Source: Hydnum rufescens UP504 (lineage: Eukaryota; Basidiomycota; Agaricomycetes; Cantharellales; Hydnaceae). Taken from it: a stretch of 64,000 bases of DNA. Every line of letters begins with the position of its first letter. The first letter of the stretch is position 1. The notes beneath the pieces are model-generated. The model saw only the letters and a list, made by a program, of their open reading frames with translations. It did not search any database and was not told the origin of the DNA. The stretch covers positions 219,368-283,367 of the forward strand of contig MU128912.1 of NCBI GenBank assembly GCA_014904985.1, written 5' to 3'. Positions 35,656 through 47,900 of the stretch are shown here, in pieces. Position numbers and translations under genes: made by a program.

Positions 35656-36589
35656 ATGGATTCTAGGCGCGGATTCTCAGGGACGGGGGGTCGTCGTTTG
35701 TCATCTACCAGTATCGTTGCGATTCTCTTCACCCTATTCAGTCTTTATTTTGTTGTTTCCCAATGGGGGACGGCCCAGTCTCCATGGCATATGTACCACA
35801 AATCAAGGGCCGTAACTGGACAAAGACAGACGAGGTACGTTCCGCTCCTTCTCAGGAAACAGATGGCCCCGAGGCAAATTGCCCTGGAGGGCCGGGGGGG
35901 GTCAGGGAGGCTGAATGGTAGTTTTGCGTTTGGCAGCTTCGTAGTCTCGTGCATTTCGCAGTTGCGTTTCCGGATAAGACGCTCCCGACGGTGAACGTCA
36001 AACGCGGCCTTTCTCCCTATACGTTCGGTGCCGATAGTCGGGAGACTGCGAAGCGTTGGACAGACAGTACCCGCGCAACGGAGAATGCTTCGCCTGTTGT
36101 GATCTTCAGCAAGGTAAGTAGTTACGGAATCGGTCGCTTCGTCGATGGAACGTACGTACATCATCCTCATTGACGGAACTACTCTCTGGCCGCCGCCGCA
36201 GACTTATTGCACGTAAGACTGGTATTTTCATGCCCCCCCCCTCCAAAGCGGTGTTCATTGGCACCGGGTTGGAATAGGTTTTCAAAACGGGCCAAGGCGC
36301 TTATTGAGCAATATGATATCACACCGAAGCCATTGATTATCGAAGTCGATCTCCGAGGTGCGTTACGTCTGTGATCTAGGGGCTCGGGATGTGGTCGGAA
36401 ATGAAGGCTGATTGCGGCTTGTTGGGAGCAGATGATGGGGATATCGTCAAGGCCGAGCTCGGTCGATTGACTGGACGAAGCACGTTCCCCAATATACTGG
36501 TTCACTCAAAGTCCATCGGGGGAAGCGATGATCTAGCGGCATTGCATGCGTCGGGGGCACTCAAGGGCATATTAGTCGAGGCAGGGTGA
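35656..36589 (+). CDS. Membrane-anchored monothiol glutaredoxin, Grx6/Grx7-like
   Basis: Type II secretory-pathway glutaredoxin. The N-terminus MDSRRGFSGTGGRRLSSTSI is followed by the anchor VAILFTLFSLYFVVSQW, then a linker. The thioredoxin-fold domain starts ASPVVIFSK. Two introns flank a very short exon (about 11 nt, ACTTATTGCAC); joining across them gives TYCTFSKRAKALIEQY, so the active site is C-T-F-S, monothiol, as in yeast Grx6 (CSYS) and Grx7 (CPYS). Downstream are PLIIEVDLR, LGRLTGRSTFPNILVHSKSI (cis-Pro loop, here F-P) and GGSDDLAALHASGALKGILV. It probably acts in the Golgi/ER in deglutathionylation or redox sensing. It is followed by a second glutaredoxin-fold gene on the same strand. 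The splicing of exon 1 to the FAVAFPDKTLPT exon is not fully resolved. Confidence 0.85.
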
Positions 36590-37170
36590 AAGTGCGGGGT
36601 GTGGTTTGAGTGGATCCAGTAGGTGCCTGTAGTCACTGTTATCTCTGACTCAGTCACGTGAATGTAGCCCTCTATCCTGCACGGGTAGTGGGCATTCCAA
36701 ATCCGTATTTCAGTTTGTGGTACCTTGAGGGCACCCGATTTACCCGCGGGGAGCTCTGCTCTGCAGGTCGTTAGTGGCAGCTTGGGCGTCTCTTTTTGGG
36801 GTGGAATGCGAGCGAAACAGGGACGAAAGGCTCCTCGGGTGGTTGCCCTGGAGGCAAGTTAGCTGGGAGCAACGCCAAGGGAGGTAACGAGAAAACGATA
36901 ATAAGATTTTTTATTGTAAATGTTTATCGAGTGAATCTGCCGATTGTAGTAAGAGTTTTTTCATTTAAATGTTCTTCTGATCCCGAAAAAGAAAAATCAT
37001 CCCAATCGTTGCCTTTCTCATCCGCTCTTATTCGCATAATGCACCAACGTCGTGCTTCCTCTCTCGCCCATATTAGTGGCACCCACCGGGAAACCCTTCG
37101 CCCCTACCCCCTGGCCTTATTATCTGACGAATTAGTAGTTGGCAGCGCCAGCACTAGGTCCTCCTCCCGT
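36590..37170. other. Intergenic region between the two glutaredoxin-fold genes
   Basis: No gene seen. Contains an AT-rich segment near 36900-36980. It probably holds the promoter of the second gene, although an alternative start at 36796 or 37139 in other frames cannot be excluded. Confidence 0.5.
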
Positions 37171-38048
37171 ATGCACCAACGTATTCGTGTTCTCCTCCTG
37201 CTCTTTGCTCTCTCCCTGGCTGCTCTCTTTGGGCTCACCCGGGCCTACATGGATTCACGTCCCCATCGCCTGCGCCCACTGCTCTCAATCTCGTCGCTCA
37301 CCGAGCCTACCCACCTCTGACCCACTTGTACACTGGGCCACCAGCGAGCCGTCCACCAAGCAGCCAAGCGCCGAGCACACCATCTATCACCCTCACGCCC
37401 AGCGAAGAACTGGGCGCCGTTATCGCCTACCTCACAAGCCTCGGGGCCAACGCCATGATCCCCGGAACGGTGGACCCAACACGTCCGATAGACTCGGAGC
37501 TCGTGCTCGAATTCAACACTCGCAGTGAGCGAGCACGCGCGGAGGTAGCGGAATTAGTGTCGGAAACGTGGGCCCAGAGCCCCCTTGTGTTATTCACCGA
37601 AGTGCGTGGTGTCCCACGCTTTAATTGCAATCTGTTCTGGCATCTGGTATCTCGTTATACGTACTGAGATTATTGCCCACTCAGTCACGATCTCCTGCGT
37701 CCAAATCTGTGAAAGAGCTCCTCAAACCATACGCCCTGCTCCCCAGACCCGTCATATTCGACGTCGATCAACGAAGTGAGCGGGTCCCGTTTCGTTTCCA
37801 CACGCGCTCTTTGTCCTCGTATTGAACAATGCGTTTCTTCTGATTCAGCGGACGAAGCAGTCCTCAGACCCCTCTTATTCAGACTAACCTCATCCAAATC
37901 ACTACCGATTGTGATTGTGGGTGGCAAGGTGATGGCCGCCCAGGAGCTGGTCACACTGGATGCCAGCGGCGACTTGACCGATGTGCTCGAAGCCGCAGGA
38001 GCGGTTGTGGATGGACTGCCGGGCAAGTTCAGGAAACAAGCACCATGA
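37171..38048 (+). CDS. Glutaredoxin-fold membrane protein lacking the catalytic cysteine
   Basis: Neighbour and probable paralogue of the preceding Grx6/7-like gene. It begins MHQRIRVLLLLFALSLAALF, a signal anchor. Splicing of a roughly 90-nt intron (donor after GATTCAC) gives a Pro/Ser linker ending ITLTPSEELGAVIAYLTSLG. The fold begins QSPLVLFTE and, across an intron that ends CCACTCAG, continues SRSPASKSVKELLKPYALLP, then PVIFDVDQR. After the next intron come DEAVLRPLLFRLTSSKSLPI (cis-Pro loop intact), VIVGGKVMAAQELV and DVLEAAGAVVDGLPG. The position of the active-site C-x-x-C/S is S-R-S-P-A-S: no cysteine. The fold is kept while the redox centre is lost, which suggests a non-catalytic role. 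Start and first intron are inferred. Confidence 0.78.
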
Positions 38049-40631
38049 CGACCGGGGGGTTCCTCTCCCTCTCTTCTCTCTCTCTTTCATCTACCTTAAA
38101 GGGACTTGGTTTTATGGCTTTGGGTTTTAATAATCATCTAGAAATCTTGGGCTTGGTTATTTCACATCACGACGTTCCCCCCCTCCCCCTCTGGTCTTTC
38201 CATTGTCCGGTGTTCCCCCGGCTCGCCCCATCCCCTCGTTTTGCATGCACCCTCACTCTCACACACACACATTGCTGTCATTCCTCATACCTTGTCTAAT
38301 AGCTGCTCAAACATCACAATTATTCATTACGTTCTACAGGGCACTGCACGCTTGAGCTCAGGCAGGCTCGGAGTACTGTCCAGCGGTCATCAGCACGATT
38401 TATTTGCATGAAATCATCGAATCCGGTTAGAGCCGTGCGCCTCACTGCCTCACTCCATCCCTGCATGCCACCTATTGTTCTCCCCCCCCTCCCTCTCGCT
38501 TTCCTACGTGCAAGGTACTTTGTTGTGCATGTCGTGCAAAGTGGAACTTCTCCTGTCACAAGCACTCCCCACCTTGCTGCTCGATGGCCGGATCTCTCAA
38601 ATACTGCTATGCACACTCCTAATACATAATAGCAAATTCCCATGATGTTGATTCTCCTTTACCGTCTCCTCTCCTCTCTTCATTCCTTCATTCCTTGATC
38701 AGTTCTCATCAGCTCATCAGTGGGACAAGTATAAACACACAGTTCTTATCGGAGAATAGATCTCCTACCGCAGAATCATTTAGTGCCCAAAGACCATGCG
38801 CTCTACACAATACATTTCCGCGCCACCGTAACTTGGTTGCGCGGATTATCGATATATCCCTCGTCTTCCCTTCTTCCGCCCCGCGCCTGCAGTTACAGCA
38901 CCCGTTGCGGGGGGCTATTTCTTTCATTTAATGCGGGCCATGCACACCCATCATTTTTCTCCCCCTCCCTGCGTTGATGTCATTTTCTATATTCGGGGGC
39001 AGTGGGGGTTGTGACCCCGCCTAGTTCTGAATTGGGGGGCGGGGGGCGGGGGCTGGCTACATCATTTACTTGGCGCTCTCTCCGAGCAGAGTACGTCTTC
39101 CTGAATATCACAGAAGAGAAATCTCCGCGGCTTGCGGCCCGTGCCGTGGGTGCAGGCGGGCGGACTTCCGACTCCGACTACTACTACTACAGTACTAACC
39201 CTTCCCAACATCTTGCACAGTGGTATTTTTTATTTTTTATAGAGGCAGAAAGTGGGAGAGATGATACGACCCCCCCTCCTGACAACATATCATCTAAAGG
39301 CCACGTCCATTCGGGGCTGCATGATGTAACCATCCTATTGTCGGCGTAAGTATATATTGTGGATCGTTGTTGTGTGGTTGCCCCCTACGAAGAAAGCGGG
39401 TAATCAACATCCCCGACTCCCGAAAATCGAGGGGGCCAGGAACGCGCACATATATACCCTATATGATTCTGGGGCCCTTTTTTTCTTGATTATAGAAAAT
39501 AATTCCAAATGGGAGCCGTGAGATGAATCGCGCTTCATCCATCTTTTCCGTGCATCCATTCATCATTGGTTTCCTTTTTTTTCCTTTTTTTCTTGGCATC
39601 CCACCCACGCTGTCCAAGACAAGCTAAGGGGATAGATTTCAATCGCAATCTTGGGGGGTTTACAGTAATGCAAGGAAATCCCTTTGAACATCTCCATGGG
39701 TGTTCATTAGGGAAAGCGTGCGCGTGCCTTCCTACAAGTGTATATATATTATTGCTCAAGGGACGTCAACCGACACTGGGTCCATGATTCCCTTACCTGT
39801 CCCTTCATGTCCTGGCCTCCTTACTTCCTTGCGCCGCATACACAGATGGATTTCTCTCTCTGTCTGTCTGTCTCACTACCAACAAAATGATACTCACATG
39901 CCTCCCCAAATGCATGAAAAAAAGGGGGAAGGGGGGGCTCCCAAAGGCCCCGCGTACCCTATTCGCCTCGTCGTAGCCTCGCCTCGTACTCGCGTCATTC
40001 ACCACTTCAAATCTCAGGAGGGCGGGAAGGGGGGTCCAGCTTCTCGCGTAGAAAAGCTCATCCAGCAGGGTTATGATATCGCGGCACGCACGGGGGGGGG
40101 GGGCGAAGCGCGACCGGGGCGGGGCCTGGTGGTATATACAGTAGTAACAGGAAGATTTTGAAAGTATATCCATTTGCGTCTTTCATGCATGATTCATGGA
40201 CGCCGTGCGCGCGCTTGTCCTGGTTGCGCAATCGTTTTTTTTTTTGGGCTCCTATTGCGCACAAGTTGCAAGCCGCCCCCCCCCCCCCTTCTTTTCACGA
40301 ACACTAGTTCTCGTATCGAGGGTGGATGGAATAGGGCGTATCGCAATACAATACATAATGGCAGGTAAGCCGAAAACACTGCTTCCAAACCAACGCTGCG
40401 TTCATTATTGGCTTCTATTCCCCCCCCCAACTCGGCCACGCCTTCTATCCATGTGCGCGTCGATAAATATATTATAGCTAGCTGGCCTGAATCTCACGAG
40501 AGGAGAGAGGAGTGAGAAAACAAATAAAAATAAAAATAAATAAAATAAGACGAATCGGCGCGCGTCGACCAACTCGCGATTCCACAACACAGCGCGGGAC
40601 TATACGCTCCGATCGATCATCGTCACATCTC

Positions 40632-40682
<51 letters not shown>

Positions 40683-41938
40683 GGGTCTCAGGGTTGGGCC
40701 TCCCTCCCTCCTCGGATATCTGAAATCTCTATTGAAAACCCAGGGCCTATCACATTCACGCAGGGGGCGCGTAAAGTCGCATAGTAGGCCCAGTGGAACG
40801 GTGCGGATACCCGCGGCCCCAGACCACCCAGAGGACAGCTCTGAACAGAGTCGCTTTAATATTATCATTATTATTATAATGAATGAGGGACGCGGCCAAG
40901 ATCACGGGTGCCTGTCTTGGAGGGGCCTTGGGATCAAAAAAAAAAAAAGACCCCGAGGCTGTGCTGCATGTGTTTGCATTTCGTTATTCGCTTTGCATTT
41001 GTAACGTTCTCGTCTCTCTTCGGTACATACGGTATGGAAGATGTATGGCCCGCCAACTCACTCGGTGGCGTCGCGCATCATTGCATCATTGTCCACGGAT
41101 CGGATCGAACATGTACGTAGTTCAACACCAAGTGTGTACATAAAAATTGTGTGCAAATGAGCCGCGGGGAGATGAACTTGTATTTTGCTTGGCCAAAATA
41201 CAGTACTGTAATCGCCCGCACTTCGTACGTGCTGTTGGCGGAGGGGGAATTTCGAATCATCTTTGTATCCGGGGGTCTCACGCAAATTGCCGCCAGCTAA
41301 CAGGGGCTTTGTAATAGACGCCCTGTGTCGCGTGCAAGATGGGTCATCGTTTGAGACGTGGTGTCCCCCTGGGCCTGGCCTGGCCTAGTGTTCTTCATGT
41401 GCCTCACCGTGACATATATTATTAGACCTTTTCCCCTACCTTCCTTGGGTGACAGCGCGGAAAGGACTTGCCTATCGATATCGATTTGACTAAGCGCTTT
41501 TTTTTTTCCCCTCAAATCATCATAATTTGGCGTTGTTCAATTTTCCTCCCAGTGGGTTTGAGCGCCCCCTGAGCCATGTTGCATATCCCGATATATATGT
41601 GATCATTCCAAGGGAAGTTGATCAACTCGCTCGCTGTTTCTGTCCTACAGACATGCCGCGGACTATCCGGCGCCAAGGAGGTTGATATGGATTACGGGTC
41701 GTGTGTGATTCATATCTTGTAATCGTTACAGTCATGATGGATGCAATACAAGTGCACTTATTACGGGCAAGCAAAGATAGGTGGTGGGAATGCAATGCAA
41801 TAAAAAAAAAAAAAAACAAAAGTCACCAAAAAAAAGGAAACGTGAACGACATGACGAGAGTGTGTGCATCAGACGTAGAACCTGTGACAGAGACAGTCAG
41901 CAACAGCCAGTCGTCAGGGCCACAGCGATGGAGCTTGC
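38049..41938. other. 3.9 kb gene-free, microsatellite-rich region
   Basis: No exon, domain or tRNA could be supported on either strand. The region has a TC dinucleotide tract (40635-40678), A- and T-rich runs (40523-40548, 40937-40949, 41803-41815), G/C homopolymers up to about 11 bases (40091, 40277) and several CATATATA stretches. It is flanked by the 3' ends of the cysteine-less glutaredoxin gene (+) and IQGAP (-), so no promoter is required here. A non-coding RNA or decayed mobile element is possible but not visible. Confidence 0.6.
40635..40678. repeat. (TC)22 microsatellite
   Basis: 44 bases of uninterrupted TC repeats inside the long gene-free region. Confidence 0.95.
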
Positions 41939-44900
41939 TTACTTCTTGTTGATTTGAAATAACAGCAGATTCAAGTTTACCTTAGCCATGCCGTCGAACA
42001 GCGCTAGCGATACCTGACCCTCAAAGTTCGCCTGCAATAAATCCTCCATCCTCAACTCTTGCGATGCCACTTCGTTTGCGAAGCCATTCAAGGTATTTGT
42101 CACTTTCATCGTGAATACCCCGACCTCGTTCGATTCCATCACGATGTCTATCCGGTCAAACTGGCGTGGACTGAATTGATCGATAGACAACAAGATGCCC
42201 TTGTCGTAAAGGTCCTGTGCCCGATAAATGAACGAACCAAATTGTGGTGTCTTCCCAGTCTTCTGCAACTCGCGCATATGGAAAAATTGTTTAGTGAAAG
42301 GCATGACGAATCGTTTCTTCCTGATAACGGAATCATTGTTTATACGCTAAATAGAAACGTCATCGGTTAGAACGCACCCTTTGCTTCGTTGCATCGTGTT
42401 CATCGCCGAGTCGATATAGCTATGGTAGCTTTGAATCTGTTCTTCATATGCCTTCTTCCTCTCTTTAAGGTGCTTGAGAGCGTCGTTCATACTTTCCATT
42501 TCGTTCTTGCGTTGAATTCGTTTGCGGTGCTTGCTACGCACATCTCCCGCAATCGCGTTTAGCACGCCCTGATAACCATCAGCACGAGTGACTTTGCCCA
42601 GCTTTTCCAATTCCAGCAGATAGATCAGAGCATGTTCCTTCACCGTGGTATACGGTAGCCTGCCATTCCAATCGCATGAGGCTCGCGAAACGAGAGGGAT
42701 AGAGGCATGGGAGATCTTACGATTGAATGTCTTCCAGACGGTAAGCAGACTCGTTAACTCCAGTTGAGGGCATCCGTCGTGCATTCTGCTGCTGGGCATT
42801 GTCGTAAATGAGCTCGTTCTCGACAATTTCGTCCCACAGGACCTCGTGGGCCTCTGTGACCGGCTGCAACAACGATTCTACGAGGTCTGTCGCGGGCTGC
42901 ACTCGTAAAACAGCCAGAACCCCGCGTTTCGCTTGAACCCAGAGAGCTTTCTCATTGGCATTCGGATCTAGAATTCCTTTAGCTTTACTTGGGAGCCCCG
43001 ATAGTAGAGAATGATATTACCTCGGACATCAGCAAAGCGATTCGTAAGGTCAAGAGTGATGGCACGATCTCGCGCATCCTTCAACTCCTCCGAACCTAAA
43101 TTGGGCACACCATCCAATTCCGATAAGATTAGGCGCAGTGGGTCATCACGTGAAGGAGCCTCCAAGGAGGAATGAGCATCATGGACCGCCTCAGTATTGT
43201 GAGATACGTACTAAAATGTCGAGATGCTGAGAAAGCAGGGAGTGCATGGAATACACCTCATTAGGTGAGATATAGATGGGTTTTGGTTGCACAGTGATGT
43301 CGAGAAATTCGTGGGCATGGAAATGGGTTTCCGCATCAGAAACGTCTGCCACTACTCGTTGCTTGAGGGTTAGAAGACGCCAAACACACACAAGGTCGTG
43401 GCGAACACCAACCTTCTCGGAACCAGTCAAAAAGGACGGGAATGGCCTCGGCAACGTAGCTGTTCAAGGGCTGTAGGGACGGATTATCGTCTCCAAAAAC
43501 CTCGCCTGTGGCAATTTGAGTCAACATCTTGAGATCTCAGCCAGATTCTTCTTCGGAATGGGTCCCAATGTGCCAGAAATCATGTCGAAGGTCTCGGGAG
43601 TCCTACAACATCAGAGCCACTTATTAACTAGAGTAGTGCATCAAGCAGGATTCTTACACTATGGCGGGGTCAATGTATCGGAAGTACACAAGTCGTCCTA
43701 TCGCTGCTGCATATGCATCAGCGGGCTGATTTGGAAATCGTGCCTATCGTGCCAAGTTAGAGACGAGTCCGAACCAGCGCAGAGAAAACATACCTTTAAC
43801 GCAACGAGCGTCTCACGCGCAATCGACCGCATTCCGTATGGTATTTTACGAGTAGAAGCCGTGATGGCCTTCACGAATATCTTCGTGAGTACTTGCAGCT
43901 TCTGCAAATCTGTTTGCAACAAGTCATAAGTGTGAGTTCCATCATAAGTCCGGGAGACGACAGCTCACGTCGGATGAATTGGGGTCGTGTATCTAAATCT
44001 CGGACAGCTTCGTGGAAGGTTACATCCTTATTCTTTTGACTTGTTCGACCAGAGCGCATCTCTTCCTCATTGATTCTTGCACGATAAATCTTTAGGGACG
44101 TGTCAGTAAATGATCAAAAATGACAGAACTGTAGAGCGCACCGCAACGGGATCTGTCTCAAGGTCCAAGTCCTCTTGTTCCACAACTTCCCGTACGACGG
44201 CTTGCAAGGCTTCTCGAACGTACGCAACCTGCCGTGGCCTGACGTAGTGTACTACCACGCCAATGTATACGGGGTGGGATAGCATGACATCGCGGATGGA
44301 TGGTGCAGAAACAATCTCCTCTTCAATCGAAAGCTAAAACCATAATTGAGAGGGAATGGACGGAACACTAGAGGGAAATGCTCACTTTGAAAAGCTGAAG
44401 CAAAAGGTAGTCTTCTCGCCTATCTTGGCCATAACCGAATATCGTCAGGACGACTCGTTCAGCCATTCGTTTCGTCTTTTCTGAGACTTCTATGCGTGAT
44501 AAGTGGAAGAATAGCTTGGCAAAATATTCGCTCTTCGTCTGCACGAGATAGAACAGCTGCTGATATAGCTCTAGACGGCGTTTCGTCGTGTGGTCTAGGG
44601 AACTGGATCCAGCGAATGGATCGCCATAGGCAGCGAGAACGGATGCACGAGCCGCATGGGCTGCAGCGGTGTCATTACCATGTCGTCGGGCTTTAATCAA
44701 CTCTTCAAAGCTCTTCACATTCTGCACAACAAGAGCAATCTTGACGTCGAGTTCATTGACCTCAGTCTCAAGAGCCTGGTTTTCACGAATATGCTCGACC
44801 ACGCGTTTTCGAGACGCTCGACAGCGATCTCCTCTTCAAAGTCAGCTTCAGAGTCGTCAAGCAAATGCACGAAATTCTTGATCGTGCCCACAGACACGTT

Positions 44901-47900
44901 TGTACCCATTGTAAGTTGTCGATATTGTTCCCGTTGTTCTTTGGCACGGAATAACGATTGGATTTTAACGACCTTGTCCAGATTGGATCGGAAATGGGCC
45001 ATCTTCGCATTGAAGCGGCGGTGTCCCATATTCCCGCGAAGCAGGGCCTGTAGGTAGGTGGCCTCGGCGTGGCTGTTGTGCAGGTGCTCTCGCCATGCAA
45101 AGTATTCGTCTCGGGCGAGTGCGCCTCGGCAAGCGGCTTGAAGACCAACGACGTCAGGAGCGGAAAACTCCAAGTGCTTCAACTGCTCATGTCGTCGTGC
45201 CCGGACGAGCGCAGCACGTGCCAAGGTCTGTAATTGGGCGACAGAGGCGATGACGCGAGTCTCCGAAAGAGCTTTGTTAATTTCAAGATATGATCGTTGA
45301 GCCAGACGTGCTCGAGCCAGTGATTGTAAAGAAGTTATGGAGGGGACTGCACGTCTTAGCCTCGGATGAGTGCTAACAACTTTCGGCGGGCGAGGAGGGC
45401 ACGGCACGCTGCTTGCATATGTACCACGCCATCGACGGCATCGTCTAACTTGGAAAGCTGATTTCCGAGTCGACGTCGAGCTAACGTCGCTCGAGCATGG
45501 CTTTGAAAATTGGCTACTTGTTGCTCTAGCTTGGATAACGAATGCAATAAGATATGTATTTTCTTCCGCACCAGTACTCCCCGTGCCTGAGCTTGCAGAC
45601 CGACTACCGACAGCTGCATGACAGGTTGGTGGAGAGTTTTGACCGCTTCGGTGTGTGTCCGCCGAGATATTTTGGCGCGAGCGATTGCTTGAAGTTTAAC
45701 TACGGAAAATTTGGACGACCGCAACGCACCCCTGAGCTTAGCGAATTCGCGCCTCTCAAGCAGTCCGCGAGCGTGTGCCTGGATTCCGACGAATGCGTCG
45801 CGCTCCGAATATATTGTTCGTAAGTACGCGTCCCAGGCATTGCGAACTAGCATTCCGCGAACTAGGGCCTGCACTCCCACAAATACGTTGCGTCGTGAAT
45901 ATATTCTTCGCAAAGATGCATTCCAGGCTTTGCGGAACAGCATACCGCGAATTTGAGCCTGGGCTCGGACGAATAGGTCGCGTCGTGAATACATTCTTCG
46001 CAAAGATACGTTCCAGGTTTTGCGAACCAGGGCACCGCGAGCTTGGGCCTGGGACCCGGATGAATACGTCGCGTCGTAAATGTATTATTCGCAAAGATGC
46101 CCTCCAGATTTTGCGAAACAAGACACCACGAGCTTGGGCCTGGATTTTGGTGACTGAGCGTGCAAAAAGTCGGATTCTGACTCGCTGCGCAGCAATGGGC
46201 CTGTCGCGCTAGGAAGCCGCGCGCAGACATCTGAGCAAGGATGATGGAGTCTACATTTTCCAGCAAAAGGCGGTCCCGTCCTAAAAATTTGGGAAATGGA
46301 TCAGGCCAAGTATATTGGAAACGGGAACCTACCACTTACGCTCATCATCAGTCTCAACCTCTTCCTCAGGTTCCTCGTTGATCTCCTTGGCAAGTTCGCG
46401 TCCAACACTACCGAAGTTTGGCATGGCAACGCCAGCATCCTTGAGGCCCTTCTGTGTTTGCTGCAGTTGATCGTCAGAGAATTGTAACCGACCAAGAAGA
46501 TTGCCGATGCGCTGTGCCATGCCCCGGCGGGAGAGAAGGTGGCTAGAATCAGGTATATTCAACGTCAATGGGAGCTTTCCTCACTGAAAAAATCTGTCAC
46601 CTTAGCGCGTGGATGCAGTAGATTACTTTGGGAATGTTCTTCTTCTCATAAAGATCGGTGAGTTCAAAGATGAAGCCCTATGAATTGAACATCAATACAA
46701 GGTATGATGGTATGTAAGAGAAGGAGCGCGCCTCAGGGAGTCCCACACGCCGAACAAAAGTCAAGAAATGATTGATATTATCAGAATGCCGATATTGAAG
46801 TTTAGGATGCTGAGATCGAAGAGCAGTTAGACCTGTATGATCATGATACGGTTTTATTTCCTACCTCGAAAATCCGCCGGACCACAGCATCACCCTCCCA
46901 TATCCTTGCAAGCCGGGCTAAAACCACGCCATTTCGAAGCCCTTCTTCCATTTCCACGACACCAAACCCAAGCTCCTCGTTCAGGCAGCCCTCTATCCAT
47001 TGCTGAGCTTCGCCAATGTGGCACAGATATTCGTAAGCAATTAAAAAGTGCCGCTGAACGTCTGCCCAGAGACCTCGGGTGAGCCGGACAGAAGGCAATG
47101 GCGATGGCGTAGGTGGAGGTATGTCCTGCCGAGATAACCTTATACGATCTGGCTTTCCTGCCACTGCGGACGCACTGTTCACGGGTGACATAAGTAGCTC
47201 GGTTCTGGTGGGTGATTGTTGTGGTGTATGTAGTGGGGAAGGATGATCCCAATACCGGGGCTCATCAAGTTCCGATGCTATGGGTGCAGGAGCGTAACGG
47301 TGTCCAGTGGACTCTCCGTTCGGAGAGGATTGTGGTTCGGGCTCCTCCCAATCTTCATTTCCATCACCACTTGCAATACGGGGGAGATGTTGACCCAGCC
47401 TTCGTGACCCTAATGCACCGTAGTTCTCCCTCTTCTTCAGGGGAGGATAGCGACTAACGGTAGAGGTTGAGCTGAAAGGTGAAAATTGTGAATCAGGCAT
47501 CTTGGCGGAGTAAGATGGAGTTGCAGAGGGAGCGGGTATTTGGTGCTTTGGAATAGATGAAAATCGTTCAGACGAACTGCCAGCAGATGTTGTCCGAGTC
47601 CGCGACCGAAGTTCGGGAGATGGATTCCTTTCCAAAGACACACGCCCAAGTTCATCGGGCCCACCGGTGTCATTAGTACGGGTGCGTTCTTTCCATTGTT
47701 CGCGCACTGTACTCGGAAATCCGGGATTCAGTGGTGTTTGTTGCTTGATATACGGTGGGATAGGGAAAGCGGACTCCTTGGGTTGGCTACTAGTCTGAGG
47801 GACTCTATGTGGCGTCGATCGTTCTGGAGAAGGCAATGGGGGCGGGCGAGAAAGAGAACCAGAGCCAGAATTTGCCATCCATCGCTTCTGGGAGGACCCG

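Noticed and set aside
40635..40678. Possible Z-DNA/regulatory role of the TC tract
   Set aside because: Simple dinucleotide microsatellite; nothing else nearby points to regulation.
46154..46181. 28-nt GT...AG segment in IQGAP that restores a frame if removed
   Set aside because: Too short for a spliceosomal intron; more likely an indel nearby. Reported as a frame break instead.
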